Part shown: one piece after another, positions 31,848 through 39,172 of the stretch
Layout: the number at the start of each line of letters is the position of its first letter
Position numbering within the stretch: the first letter of the stretch is position 1
Assembly (NCBI GenBank): GCA_029259185.1
Contig: JAPDJF010000053.1
Coordinates: 1-39,172 of the forward strand
Reading direction: 5' to 3'
Length of the DNA stretch: 39,172 nucleotides
DNA from: Hadesarchaea archaeon
GTDB lineage: Archaea; Hadarchaeota; Hadarchaeia; Hadarchaeales; WYZ-LMO6
The notes under the pieces: model-generated
Told to the model about the DNA's origin: nothing
The model's database searches: none
What the model saw: only the letters and a program-made list of their open reading frames with translations
Made by a program: the position numbers and the translations under genes

Positions 31848-33114
31848 TCTTTCCCCCTCCTTTCGAAACTATCTCTCCATCCAAAAATACTGGTCTCCCG
31901 CGTACGATCGTGCATATCGGAGCGCCCTTAACTAGCATGCCCTCAAATGGAGTGTATTTGGCCTTGCTTTCGAACTCCTCTGGGTTTATTCGATGGTCTC
32001 GACGAAGATCCACCACCGTAAAGTTCCCCCAGTTTCCTTCCCTTATTTCGCCAACACGTGGTATGCGGAGGATCTTCGATGGAGCAACGGAGCATAGCCT
32101 AACGATGTCACCCAACCTCAATTTCTTTTTATTCACAAGCGTTAGGAGGAGGGGGAGTGTGGTCTCTAAACCCGGAAACCCCCCACTGGCCGTTTCCATA
32201 TCCTGTTTTTCTTCGATAAGATGGGGCGCATGGTCAGAGGTGACGGCATCTATTCTCCCGTTTCTCAAACCTCGCAGGAGGACTTCTCGATCTTCATCTC
32301 CCCTCAAGGGTGGATATACCTTTGCCACCGCACCCTTCTTCAGGAGATCTTTTACAGTAAGCAGTAAATAGTGAGGGCATGTGTCCGTCGAGAGATCAAC
32401 CCTCCCCCTAAGAGATTTTTTTTTCGTCCAGAACTCCGATAGTCCCAAAGAGGAGGAGAGATGGGTGATGTGAAGTCTGGAATGATGCTTTGAAGCAACT
32501 TCAACAATGTGTCCTATGGCTGAAGCTTCCGCTTCAGGAGGTCTTTCATGTCCTTTGGATCCGAAAAACTCGGGATTTTCTGCGTGAACCACCACGGGCA
32601 TATCCTTCCGAGATGCAAACCGAAGTACCCCATCCACCATCTCCCTTTTCTCAGTATAGAATTCTTCCACCATGTAAATCTTAAAGCCAACACACAACAT
32701 CGGTACAGTTTCCGTTAGATCTTTCATTTTTTCTGGTGTCCCATAGTAGAATCCGTAGTCCACCACAGCTCTCCTCCTAGCCAAAGCGTCTCTCCTCCTT
32801 AGGAGTGAGGGACTGTTCAGTCTTGGTTTCGTGTTGGGCATATCTAAGACCACCGCAAAACCCCCACGCGCTGCTGCTCTCGTTCCTGTAAGAATGCTTT
32901 CCTCACGTGCAAGAGTGAAGTCCCTCAGGTGGACGTGCATGTCGATGAGTCCTGGAAGCACCACAACACCAGCTTTCCTGAAATCTAGGAATGAATCCAC
33001 CTTTCGCCGAAGGTTCTTTTCTATCCGAACTATTCTTCCATTTACCACCGAAACGAAACCCTCTGAAATCCCTCCTGGCATGAACATCTTCCCACCCACC
33101 ACAAGATCCGACAA
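31819..33114 (-). CDS. pyrC: Dihydroorotase
   Basis: Zinc amidohydrolase closing carbamoyl-aspartate to dihydroorotate. 431 residues. Metal ligands: DMHVHLRDF, the carboxylated lysine in VGFKIYMVEEF, VHAEN, ITHLSS and the catalytic aspartate in TSDHAPH. Start is TTG 33114, with GGTGA five bases upstream (ACGGTGAATCT-TTG). The upstream intergenic sequence is the decayed IS607-type recombinase. Confidence 0.96.
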   Translation of the reverse strand: MSDLVVGGKMFMPGGISEGFVSVVNGRIVRIEKNLRRKVDSFLDFRKAGVVVLPGLIDMHVHLRDFTLAREESILTGTRAAARGGFAVVLDMPNTKPRLNSPSLLRRRDALARRRAVVDYGFYYGTPEKMKDLTETVPMLCVGFKIYMVEEFYTEKREMVDGVLRFASRKDMPVVVHAENPEFFGSKGHERPPEAEASAIGHIVEVASKHHSRLHITHLSSSLGLSEFWTKKKSLRGRVDLSTDTCPHYLLLTVKDLLKKGAVAKVYPPLRGDEDREVLLRGLRNGRIDAVTSDHAPHLIEEKQDMETASGGFPGLETTLPLLLTLVNKKKLRLGDIVRLCSVAPSKILRIPRVGEIREGNWGNFTVVDLRRDHRINPEEFESKAKYTPFEGMLVKGAPICTIVRGRPVFLDGEIVSKGGGKNVKTYGEVG

Positions 33115-33120
33115 AGATTC

Positions 33121-33355
33121 ACCGTCCTAAAATCCCGTATCAAACTGTACATCAGTCTGACACGGGATTTTTTGCGTCTCGGTCCCCTCCTCGCATAGAT
33201 TATCGCCTGATTTTTCGGCGCCGGCTGGCCGAGCAAACGCTTGATCTCGCTTTCGGGGATGCGGTATTGTCCTCCGAGTGTTTTTATCGCATCGACCTCG
33301 CCAGCGCAAATGTATTGTTTTAGGTAGCAGCTACATCACCCCTAGAGAACTTCAC
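33121..33355 (-). pseudogene. tnpA: Relic of IS607-type serine recombinase (TnpA)
   Basis: On the minus strand GTG 33355 opens KFSRGDVAAT and then stops; shifting frame gives YLKQYICAGEVDAIKTLGGQ, YRIPESEIKRLLG, then PKNQAIIYAR. This is the IS607 TnpA plan: a MerR-like DNA-binding N-terminus followed by the start of the serine-recombinase domain, where the catalytic serine should follow IIYARVS. Here the residues after IIYAR are RGPRRKKS, so the catalytic serine is lost. A typical TnpA has about 200 residues; only about 75 remain. No TnpB is present. Confidence 0.75.
33129..33171. other. 14-bp stem-loop in the pyrK-pyrC spacer
   Basis: AAAATCCCGTATCA (33129-33142) pairs with TGACACGGGATTTT (33158-33171) around a 15-nt loop, with one wobble pair. 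Because the arms end in A4 and T4, the structure could act as a terminator-like or mRNA-stabilising element in either direction. It lies 15 bp upstream of the pyrC start codon, at the end of the recombinase relic. Confidence 0.6.
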
Positions 33356-33356
33356 C

Positions 33357-34181
33357 TCAAATCGGTCTCCTTCTTCCTGCGGCATCACGCTTGAACTTTC
33401 CAAAATCAGTTTGGAGAAGGATTCTCCCATCGAACACCGGCCCGTCAGTACATACACGCAGGCCAACCGGGTCCAGCACGCATGAGCCACACACACCGAA
33501 GCCACATTTCATGTATCTTTCAAGTGAGGCCTGAACCCTCACCCCGTGCTTTAAAGCGAGTTCCACGGTCTTCACCATCATTTTCTCGGGTCCACATGTC
33601 ATCACGGAGTCAAAGTCCTTTTTTATCAAAATCGGCTCAACAAGATCCGTGACCACCCCTTTGTACCCGGCGGAACCATCTTCTGTGGCCATCAGTAGCT
33701 TTTGGTTTAATCGCTTCACCTCCCTCAAGAACGGGAGCTCAGATGAAGTTTTAGCACCGATGAGAAAAACACACTCTTTTTTTTGATCTGAGATGGTCTT
33801 ACTCGCGTAAATGAGTGCAGCTACTCCGGAACCACCACCCACCAACAAATGAGATTTTCCTTTTAGGGAAAACCCTCTACCAAAGGGCCCTCTCACACCG
33901 ACCAAATCCCCTCTCCTCAGTTTCTGGATCTTGGATGTGGTTTTCCCTCTCCCAAGAACTGAAATTCTGACCCATCTCCTACCCGCCCCGGAAACACTCA
34001 TGGGTACTTCTTCCGCATCCGGGACCCAGATCATTAAGAACTGTCCAGGTCGAGGAAGGTTGGGCAAATGGAGCTTGATGTAAACGGAGACCATCTTCGA
34101 GGTCTCCCGAACCACTCGCTCAACCTTCCCCGGTCGGAATCCAAACTCCTCGAACGCTAGCACAGATTTACCGTAGGACAA
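33357..34181 (-). CDS. pyrK: Dihydroorotate dehydrogenase electron-transfer subunit
   Basis: 274 residues of the ferredoxin-reductase-like PyrK family: FAD domain (VSVYIKLHLPNLPRPGQFLMIWVP), NAD domain (LLVGGGSGVAALIYASKT, VMTCGPEKMM) and a C-terminal [2Fe-2S] site KCGFGVCGSC...RVCTDGPVF. It passes electrons from PyrD to NAD. TTG 34181 is preceded by GAGGTGA. Its stop overlaps the reading direction of the recombinase relic, which begins two bases inside the pyrK end. Confidence 0.95.
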   Translation of the reverse strand: MSYGKSVLAFEEFGFRPGKVERVVRETSKMVSVYIKLHLPNLPRPGQFLMIWVPDAEEVPMSVSGAGRRWVRISVLGRGKTTSKIQKLRRGDLVGVRGPFGRGFSLKGKSHLLVGGGSGVAALIYASKTISDQKKECVFLIGAKTSSELPFLREVKRLNQKLLMATEDGSAGYKGVVTDLVEPILIKKDFDSVMTCGPEKMMVKTVELALKHGVRVQASLERYMKCGFGVCGSCVLDPVGLRVCTDGPVFDGRILLQTDFGKFKRDAAGRRRPI

Positions 34182-34194
34182 CAGGTCACCTCTT

Positions 34195-34674
34195 CTATCC
34201 TGCGTATTGTTTGATTATCTCCTCTTGGGACACCCTACTCCCACAGTACTCACACACGAGCAGGAGAGGTGACCTCAAGAGAACCTTGAACGTAGGGACT
34301 ACGGGTTCGCGGGGTTTGTTCGTTATACAATTAGGATTTATACACTTGACTATCCCTTGAAGGAGGTCGGGGAGCCTTACCTTAACCTTCCTGATGATAT
34401 GGTAGTTCTCAATCACGTTTATCGTCGCTTCCGGAGCTATGAGGGCTATCTTGTTGACCTCTGCAGGTGAGAGTTCTTTCCCCTCCACTTTCACTATGTC
34501 TTTTCTCCCATGTTTCTTGCTGTCAACGTTCATAACCAACGCTATCCGATACCCTTCTTCCCCTCTGATTCCCAAGATTTTCAGTACGTTCAGAGCTTGT
34601 CCTACCGGAATGTGATCAATTACCGTACCCCTTCGTATCTTCGTGACTACTAGCTCCTCGGGTTTAGCAGACAT
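34195..34674 (-). CDS. pyrI: Aspartate carbamoyltransferase regulatory chain
   Basis: 159 residues. The allosteric domain (about 1-100) starts [34 protein letters not shown] and the zinc domain has C111, C116, C141 and C144 (KCINPNC...LVCEYCG). PyrI binds CTP/ATP and tunes PyrB, so flux through this operon is probably feedback-controlled by its own end product. It directly follows pyrB, with one stop-start base apart. Confidence 0.97.
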   Translation of the reverse strand: MSAKPEELVVTKIRRGTVIDHIPVGQALNVLKILGIRGEEGYRIALVMNVDSKKHGRKDIVKVEGKELSPAEVNKIALIAPEATINVIENYHIIRKVKVRLPDLLQGIVKCINPNCITNKPREPVVPTFKVLLRSPLLLVCEYCGSRVSQEEIIKQYAG

Positions 34675-35592
34675 TTACCTCACCACACCTAGCAACAAAG
34701 AAAGGAGTGCCATCCTCACGGGAACTCCATAAGCGGCCTGTTTGAAGTATCGTGCATGTTTCATGTTGTCAACCATCATATCTATCTCGTCAACCTTAGG
34801 TAACGGGTGCATTATTATCATGTCCTCTTTAGCCCTTTCCAGCGACTTTGCTGATAGCTTATAGCTCCCTTTGACTTTTTCGAATTCAGCCATGTCTGGA
34901 AATCTTTCTTTCTGAATCCTTGTGACATAAAGAACATCGGCATCTGCGAGCACGTTGTCTAAGTTCTCTCCCTCCGTATAGTCAACCCCGACCTCCTTGA
35001 GGAAATTTATTACTTCTTCCCTCGGTCTCAGGAGGGGCGGTGAGATCAGCGAGATCTTCCGGATGCTGAACCTAGTTAACCCATAGATGAAAGAAGTTGC
35101 AGCACGACCGTATCTCAGATCACCCACTAACGCTACGTGTAACCCATCTATCTTTCCTAGCTCTTTCTTAATAGTGTATAGATCCACCATGGCCTGGGTC
35201 GGATGATGTTGTCTTCCGTCCCCCCCATTTATCACCGGAGCATCCACCACTTCCGCTGCGAGTTTTGCCGCACCCTCGAGGGGATGCCTGAGCACTATCA
35301 CGTCAGCATATGCATCAAGCATCCTCATCGTATCCGCCAAGTTCTCTCCTTTAGCGAGAGACGTAGCCCCCTCACCGGAAAAACCTATTACCGATCCCCC
35401 AAGCCTGTGCATCGCCGTCTCAAAACTCAACCTCGTGCGCGTGCTCGGTTCAAAGAACGCTGTGGCGAGGATTCTACCTTCAAGCGTGTTCCGTTTCAGA
35501 TGTTTCTCCATCCTCGCCGCCACCCTGAACACATGCTCTAACTCGCTCCTCGAGAAATCCAAGATGGACAGCACGTCTCTTCCCCTAAACAT
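34675..35592 (-). CDS. pyrB: Aspartate carbamoyltransferase catalytic chain
   Basis: Condenses carbamoyl phosphate with aspartate. 305 residues: [20 protein letters not shown] at 47-66, the lysine loop [11 protein letters not shown] (78-88), [27 protein letters not shown] and HPLPKVDEI. All catalytic blocks are intact. Overlaps pyrE by eight bases. Confidence 0.98.
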   Translation of the reverse strand: MFRGRDVLSILDFSRSELEHVFRVAARMEKHLKRNTLEGRILATAFFEPSTRTRLSFETAMHRLGGSVIGFSGEGATSLAKGENLADTMRMLDAYADVIVLRHPLEGAAKLAAEVVDAPVINGGDGRQHHPTQAMVDLYTIKKELGKIDGLHVALVGDLRYGRAATSFIYGLTRFSIRKISLISPPLLRPREEVINFLKEVGVDYTEGENLDNVLADADVLYVTRIQKERFPDMAEFEKVKGSYKLSAKSLERAKEDMIIMHPLPKVDEIDMMVDNMKHARYFKQAAYGVPVRMALLSLLLGVVR

Positions 35593-36199
35593 CTCTTCCC
35601 TCCTCGATGTAGTCCATCACCTTCCGGTACTCCTCATTTGAAATATTGCCCCTGAGATAAAGCTCTTTTATGAGCTCCTTAGCGGTCGTGACTGCGATCA
35701 GTTCTACACCCTCGTTTCGAAGATTCTTCCTCGCCCCTTGTTCTCGATCCACTAGAACCACAGCGTGGGCAACTTCCGCCCCATGCCCACGTAGAACCTC
35801 TACAGCCCACTTCAGGCTTCTTCCCGTGGTAGCCACATCGTCCACCACCAGTACCACATCTCCGGGATTCAGCTCCCCCTCCACTGAACTCCTTGTTCCG
35901 TGAAGTCTCTCTCCCTTCCGGAGGTAAAGGAAGGGTTTTTTGGTTTTGTACGCTAAGAGCGTAGCTAAGGGAATGCTAGCCGTTGGGATTCCTGCTATCC
36001 TATCAAATCCCACCCCATGTTCGTTGAGGGTATGGATATACTGGTCACAAACCCTTTCGAACAGTTCGGGGTGGGAGGGAATAGTCCTTAGGTCTATGTA
36101 GTATGGACTGGACTGGCTGGAGGTAAGCTTGTATTTCCCTATTCTGATGCACCCCCGCTCAGCCAGCTCCCCCATTAGATCTCTCAAGCGCTCTTTCAC
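35585..36199 (-). CDS. pyrE: Orotate phosphoribosyltransferase
   Basis: Joins orotate and PRPP to give OMP. 204 residues with the PRPP-binding motif [33 protein letters not shown] and the orotate loop [21 protein letters not shown]. Overlaps pyrF by four bases and pyrB by eight bases. Confidence 0.96.
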   Translation of the reverse strand: MKERLRDLMGELAERGCIRIGKYKLTSSQSSPYYIDLRTIPSHPELFERVCDQYIHTLNEHGVGFDRIAGIPTASIPLATLLAYKTKKPFLYLRKGERLHGTRSSVEGELNPGDVVLVVDDVATTGRSLKWAVEVLRGHGAEVAHAVVLVDREQGARKNLRNEGVELIAVTTAKELIKELYLRGNISNEEYRKVMDYIEEGRDV

Positions 36200-36921
36200 C
36201 TCACCACCTTTTTTATTTCTTGGGCTTTTCGGAAGGGATCGGGAGAGGATGAGATGGCTCTTCCTATTATCTCAAAATCAGCCCCGACCTTTAAAGCTGA
36301 ACCAAACGGTGCACCTTGAGCACCGACACCTGGAGAGAAGATGAGTAAATCTGGATATTTCTTCCGCGCGGAAGATATAAAATGGGGGAATGTGCCGGGA
36401 AGGATGAATCCATCCACTCCTGCTGAGTAAGATGAGTCCATAAGTGCCTCGAAGTTTTTGTTTAGATGTTCTTCGGCACCGGCGTGAGACATTGCACAGA
36501 CCGCTAACACCCCCTTATCCTCTTTCTCGGCCAACTTCACCACCCCTTCCAACCCCTCCCGGATTCCAACGAATGCGTGAACGATTAATGCATCGAATCC
36601 TATCTCAAAAACCCTTTCAGCCACGAGTCTGTTGATGTATCCTATATCTGCCAGCTTCAAGTCGCAGACGAAGAAGTATTCATCCTTGAGTGGATCTATG
36701 AGCTTTTTTAACCCCTCCGATCCATGGAGTAGAAATGCTGGAAGGCCGAACTTGACCCCAACCACTACACTTTTGAGCTTCAGGAGTATTCCCCTTACAT
36801 CCTCCAAATCCCCCCGATCGGAAGGATCAAAAGCAAAGACTATCCTGGACCCCACACGCTCCGCTCTCTTCAGTACTCCCTCGCTGAAGTTCCTGCTCAA
36901 AGCCCTTATCCGTTTGTCCAT
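36196..36921 (-). CDS. pyrF: Orotidine 5'-phosphate decarboxylase
   Basis: Makes UMP. 241 residues, TIM barrel. Active-site block DLKLADIGYINR with the conserved Lys/Asp array, VVVGVKFGLPAFLLHG early and LIFSPGVGAQGAPFGSALKVGADFEIIGRAISSSPDP at the phosphate-binding end. First gene of the pyr operon. A MITE-like element ends only 28 bp upstream of its ATG, so the promoter is either inside that 28 bp or supplied by the element. Confidence 0.96.
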   Translation of the reverse strand: MDKRIRALSRNFSEGVLKRAERVGSRIVFAFDPSDRGDLEDVRGILLKLKSVVVGVKFGLPAFLLHGSEGLKKLIDPLKDEYFFVCDLKLADIGYINRLVAERVFEIGFDALIVHAFVGIREGLEGVVKLAEKEDKGVLAVCAMSHAGAEEHLNKNFEALMDSSYSAGVDGFILPGTFPHFISSARKKYPDLLIFSPGVGAQGAPFGSALKVGADFEIIGRAISSSPDPFRKAQEIKKVVR

Positions 36922-36948
36922 GTGGGAAAAAAACTTTTCGAACCTTTA

Positions 36949-37257
36949 CGCTTTGCACAAAAATACCGCAAAAGCAAATGGATCCAAAAGATCGTGGTTG
37001 AGGTTGGCCTCCAAGCGATAAGGGCTGAACCCTACGGCCTCCGATCCAAGTCGTGTCGACGAGCTTGAAGGAAACCCCCGCCCATCGCCAGCCTTCCAAG
37101 CCAAGCACGGCAGTAGTAAGAAGGCAGCCTCGTTTGCTCTTTCAGAGTCCGGTAATCCCTCTCAAGGGCCTGGGCCGTGGGGCTTTCGGCCCTTGAGGGG
37201 ATCCCGAGCCCCCAAGCACGGAAATTGGCCTCAGAGGCTAATTTTTGTGCAAAGCCC
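36949..37257 (-). mobile_element. MITE-like element, copy B (309 bp)
   Basis: Ends GGGCTTTGCACAAAAATTAGCC (at 37257) and, inverted, CGCTTTGCACAAAAATACCGCA (at 36949): about 15 identical terminal bases. Both ends match copy A, in opposite chromosomal orientation. The extra middle contains a long stem, ATCCCTCTCAAGGGCC (37155-37170) with GGCCCTTGAGGGGAT (37188-37202). A minus-strand frame in the middle reads ALERDYRTLKEQTR, which faintly recalls the end of DDE transposases. No clear target duplication flanks it. Confidence 0.8.
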
Positions 37258-37300
37258 GAGTCCACTTCAGCTATTTTTGACATGCCTCCTAACCCTATCG

Positions 37301-38353
37301 ATGGGTGGGCTGGATTTCGAACTGGTGTGGTTCGACTCACTAGGTGCCAAGAGTTCCTGCACCCTAGTCAAAACGGCGGACGTAAACGTGCTCATCGACC
37401 CAGGGGTGGCAGTAATGCAACCGAGCTTTCCGGCCCCTCTAGCCAAGAAGATATACTGGTACGAACGTGCCAAGTCCGCCATCAAGCGAGCGGCCAAACT
37501 CGCAGATGTTGTTGTGATTTCCCACTACCACTATGACCACTTCACAGACTTCGACCGCAGTCTTTACGAAAAAAAACTCCTGCTCACAAAAAATCCAAAC
37601 GAATACATCAACGATTCCCAAAGGGGGCGCGCTGAACGTTTTTTCAGCAACCTCTATCGCACCTTTGGTGGGATTGAATTCGAAGAGATACTGCATAGGC
37701 GTAGACGAAAGACCTACAGTAATCCCCTCGACACCATCCCCCACGCACGTGAGAAAGACTTTGGCGATTACAACCGTCGCAGGAGAGAACTCTTTCGAAA
37801 CGGGTTGCGGTGGTTCAACGGGAGGGTAGCTCGCTGGAACTCTGAGAAATGGATCCCAGAGATGAGGCTTGGGGAAATAGAAGTAAAATTCGCAGAAAAT
37901 AGAGAGTTCAAGTTCGGGAGAACGGACATACGCTTTACCCCAGCCCTCTTCCATGGAATAGAGTTCTCTCGGGTGGGATGGGTTTTCGCCACCGTGATCA
38001 AACGTGGAAAACGGAAGTTCATCCATTCCTCGGATCTCGATGGGCCAATCATTGAAGACTACGCTGACTGGATCATCCGGGAGAACCCCGAAATACTCAT
38101 CCTTGACGGCCCGATGACGTACATGTTCGGATACACCCTCACGCGTACGACTCTGGGTCGCACGATAGAAAATGTCATCCGTATCCTCAAGGAGAGCTCT
38201 GTGAAGCTGATGATCTATGACCACCATCTCCCCCGTGAGCGTAAATTCAGGGAGAGAACGAGAGAAGTCTGGGAAACCGGAAAACGTGAGGGGAAGGAAG
38301 TTCTAACCGCCGCGGAATACTTGGGAAAAGTTCCCGTAGTACTTCAGAAATAG
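37301..38353 (+). CDS. UPF0282-type metallo-beta-lactamase-fold protein
   Basis: About 350 residues from ATG 37301; longer in-frame reading upstream lies inside the MITE-like element and is not protein-like. The metal-binding motif SHYHYDHFTDF follows LVKTADVNVLIDPG, and later FHGIEF, SSDLDGP and YDHHLPRERKF supply further ligands. This matches an uncharacterised archaeal MBL family (UPF0282). A TATA-like GCTATTTTTGAC is centred 26 bp upstream, implying a leaderless mRNA. Confidence 0.85.
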   Translation: MGGLDFELVWFDSLGAKSSCTLVKTADVNVLIDPGVAVMQPSFPAPLAKKIYWYERAKSAIKRAAKLADVVVISHYHYDHFTDFDRSLYEKKLLLTKNPNEYINDSQRGRAERFFSNLYRTFGGIEFEEILHRRRRKTYSNPLDTIPHAREKDFGDYNRRRRELFRNGLRWFNGRVARWNSEKWIPEMRLGEIEVKFAENREFKFGRTDIRFTPALFHGIEFSRVGWVFATVIKRGKRKFIHSSDLDGPIIEDYADWIIRENPEILILDGPMTYMFGYTLTRTTLGRTIENVIRILKESSVKLMIYDHHLPRERKFRERTREVWETGKREGKEVLTAAEYLGKVPVVLQK

Positions 38354-38366
38354 CTTCCAGAAGATC

Positions 38367-39017
38367 TCATGCTCGAACGGTTCCCCGCCCAGTCGACTCT
38401 ATGATCCGCTTAGCTGTCTTCCAAGATTTCCGTGCGAATTCAGGTAGATGCCCTCGTTCAAGCACCCACTTCCTCAGGAAGCTGATGGTGGTGGGATCCG
38501 AGCTATACCCGGAGCCAAACTGGCCATATTTCCTCTGGAGTTCTGCGATGCGCTCATCTCTCCTGACTTTAGCTATTATCGAAGCCGCACCCACCACCGT
38601 GTATTTCCTATCTGCGAAGTTCTCAACCACCAACTTCGGCTTGTGCTTGAGATACTTCGAGAGTCTCTTCTTGAACAAGTCAGGGTTCGGATCTGGAGAA
38701 TCCACATAAGCTATTTCAGGCTTCAACTCATCAAGGATCCGAGCGAAATTCTTTGCTTCCACCTCGTTAAGACCGAGCCTTTCGTTTAAACGAAGTTTGT
38801 CTATAGTCGAAGGAGAGAGTTCTATTATTTCGATCTTGCTAGCCCTCTGCTCGATTATCTTAGCTAGAAATGCCCGTCTCTGGGGGGAAAGGAGCTTGGA
38901 ATCCTTCACTCCAGATTCACTCAATTTTTCAAGTTCGTTTTTCCTCAGGAGGATACCGCACAACACCATCGGTCCAAGTACCGGCCCCCGCCCCGCCTCA
39001 TCAACACCCGCTATCAT
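38367..39017 (-). CDS. rnhB: Ribonuclease HII
   Basis: Removes ribonucleotides from DNA and primer RNA. 216 residues: the catalytic DEAGRG (D5, E6), YVDSPDPN with the third aspartate, ASIIAKVRRDERI and YGQFGSGYSSDP. Length is normal for archaea. It overlaps the cyclo-ligase tail by 17 bp and converges with the UPF0282 gene. Confidence 0.97.
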   Translation of the reverse strand: MIAGVDEAGRGPVLGPMVLCGILLRKNELEKLSESGVKDSKLLSPQRRAFLAKIIEQRASKIEIIELSPSTIDKLRLNERLGLNEVEAKNFARILDELKPEIAYVDSPDPNPDLFKKRLSKYLKHKPKLVVENFADRKYTVVGAASIIAKVRRDERIAELQRKYGQFGSGYSSDPTTISFLRKWVLERGHLPEFARKSWKTAKRIIESTGRGTVRA

Positions 39018-39172
39018 GTTTTTCCCTCAGCTCACCGAGAATGGGTATCCCTCGAATCACTTCAGCTGGGAGGATCTCCCATCTAATACCTAAGGGCTTG
39101 GGATGTCGGCGTTTGGTTTCGATTATGCGCTCGGGTGTCAAGATGAAGTCTACAGGCACGTCGTGATCGGTC
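39001..39172 (-). CDS. C-terminus of 5-formyltetrahydrofolate cyclo-ligase family protein (partial)
   Basis: Frame open from the window edge, 56 residues ending in TGA at 39001-39003. The stretch VPVDFILTPERIIET, then PKPLGIRWEILPAEVIRGIPILGELRE matches the C-terminal part of archaeal 5-FTHF cyclo-ligase-like proteins, where VD(Y/F)I(V/L)TP.RII is characteristic. The N-terminal nucleotide-binding part lies outside the window. Confidence 0.7.
   Translation of the reverse strand, partial: TDHDVPVDFILTPERIIETKRRHPKPLGIRWEILPAEVIRGIPILGELREKHDSGC

Noticed and set aside
37193-37300. N-terminal extension of the UPF0282 protein
   Set aside because: The frame runs through the MITE-like element and gives no family-like residues; ATG 37301 fits both homology and a TATA box 26 bp upstream.
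1-39172. CRISPR array, prophage or integrated plasmid
   Set aside because: No regularly spaced repeats, no phage structural or replication genes; apart from the MITE copies and the IS607 relic the window is ordinary chromosome.

Overview
The window is a gene-dense stretch of an archaeal chromosome. It carries archaeal/eukaryotic-type ribosomal and RNA-processing genes (S19e, L31e, L39e, aIF6, Nep1, the RNase P protein Rpp21, PDCD5, prefoldin alpha), GatCAB, a GTP-dependent PEPCK and diphthamide synthesis. AGG/AGA arginine codons are frequent. Many first genes of transcription units have a TATA-like box about 25-35 bp before the start codon, which implies leaderless or near-leaderless mRNAs. 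The order S19e-PDCD5-L39e-L31e-aIF6-prefoldin alpha-FtsY is euryarchaeal in style. A lineage such as Hadarchaeota or MSBL1 would fit, but that is a guess. I see no marker that fixes the phylum.

Layout. 1-5.1 kb: the tail of an unknown gene, Sua5 (tRNA t6A), PEPCK divergent from an Lrp/AsnC regulator with a palindrome between them, an HD phosphohydrolase and a membrane coiled-coil protein. 5.2-7.2 kb: tRNA-Gly(GCC), a hairpin-rich non-coding stretch and a 4-hydroxybutyryl-CoA dehydratase-type enzyme with its Fe-S ligands intact. 7.3-12.1 kb: a small membrane protein divergent from nep1, then an RNA/ribosome/secretion cluster through ftsY. 12.1-16.6 kb (minus strand): V4R protein, gatC-gatA-gatB and a CPBP protease with a SHOCT-like tail.

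16.7-27.8 kb: a corrinoid island. On the minus strand cobD-cbiB-cobT-cobZ-cobS-cobY build and attach the nucleotide loop of B12. On the plus strand btuF-btuC-btuD import corrinoids, followed closely by an asparagine-synthetase-like amide ligase, a radical SAM protein and a Dph6-type ligase. A 10-bp inverted repeat overlaps the btuF start between the two arms. 27.8-29.3 kb: two winged-helix regulators and a small charged protein; a 24-bp tandem duplication repeats the TATA box of one regulator. 29.3-36.9 kb: one minus-strand pyrimidine operon, pyrF-E-B-I-K-C-D-G, running from carbamoyl phosphate to CTP. carAB is not here. The end has a UPF0282 metallo-beta-lactamase-fold protein, RNase HII and the tail of a 5-formyl-THF cyclo-ligase.

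Mobile remnants: two copies (152 and 309 bp) of one MITE-like element with TIRs of about 15 bp, one flanked by a near-perfect target duplication between aIF6 and prefoldin alpha, the other in the pyrF/UPF0282 divergent promoter. A decayed IS607-type serine recombinase lies between pyrK and pyrC. Two starts look anomalous: gatB has a strong Shine-Dalgarno sequence but only AUC codons where the protein should begin, and cobZ has an SD-ATG followed by a frame break in a T run.
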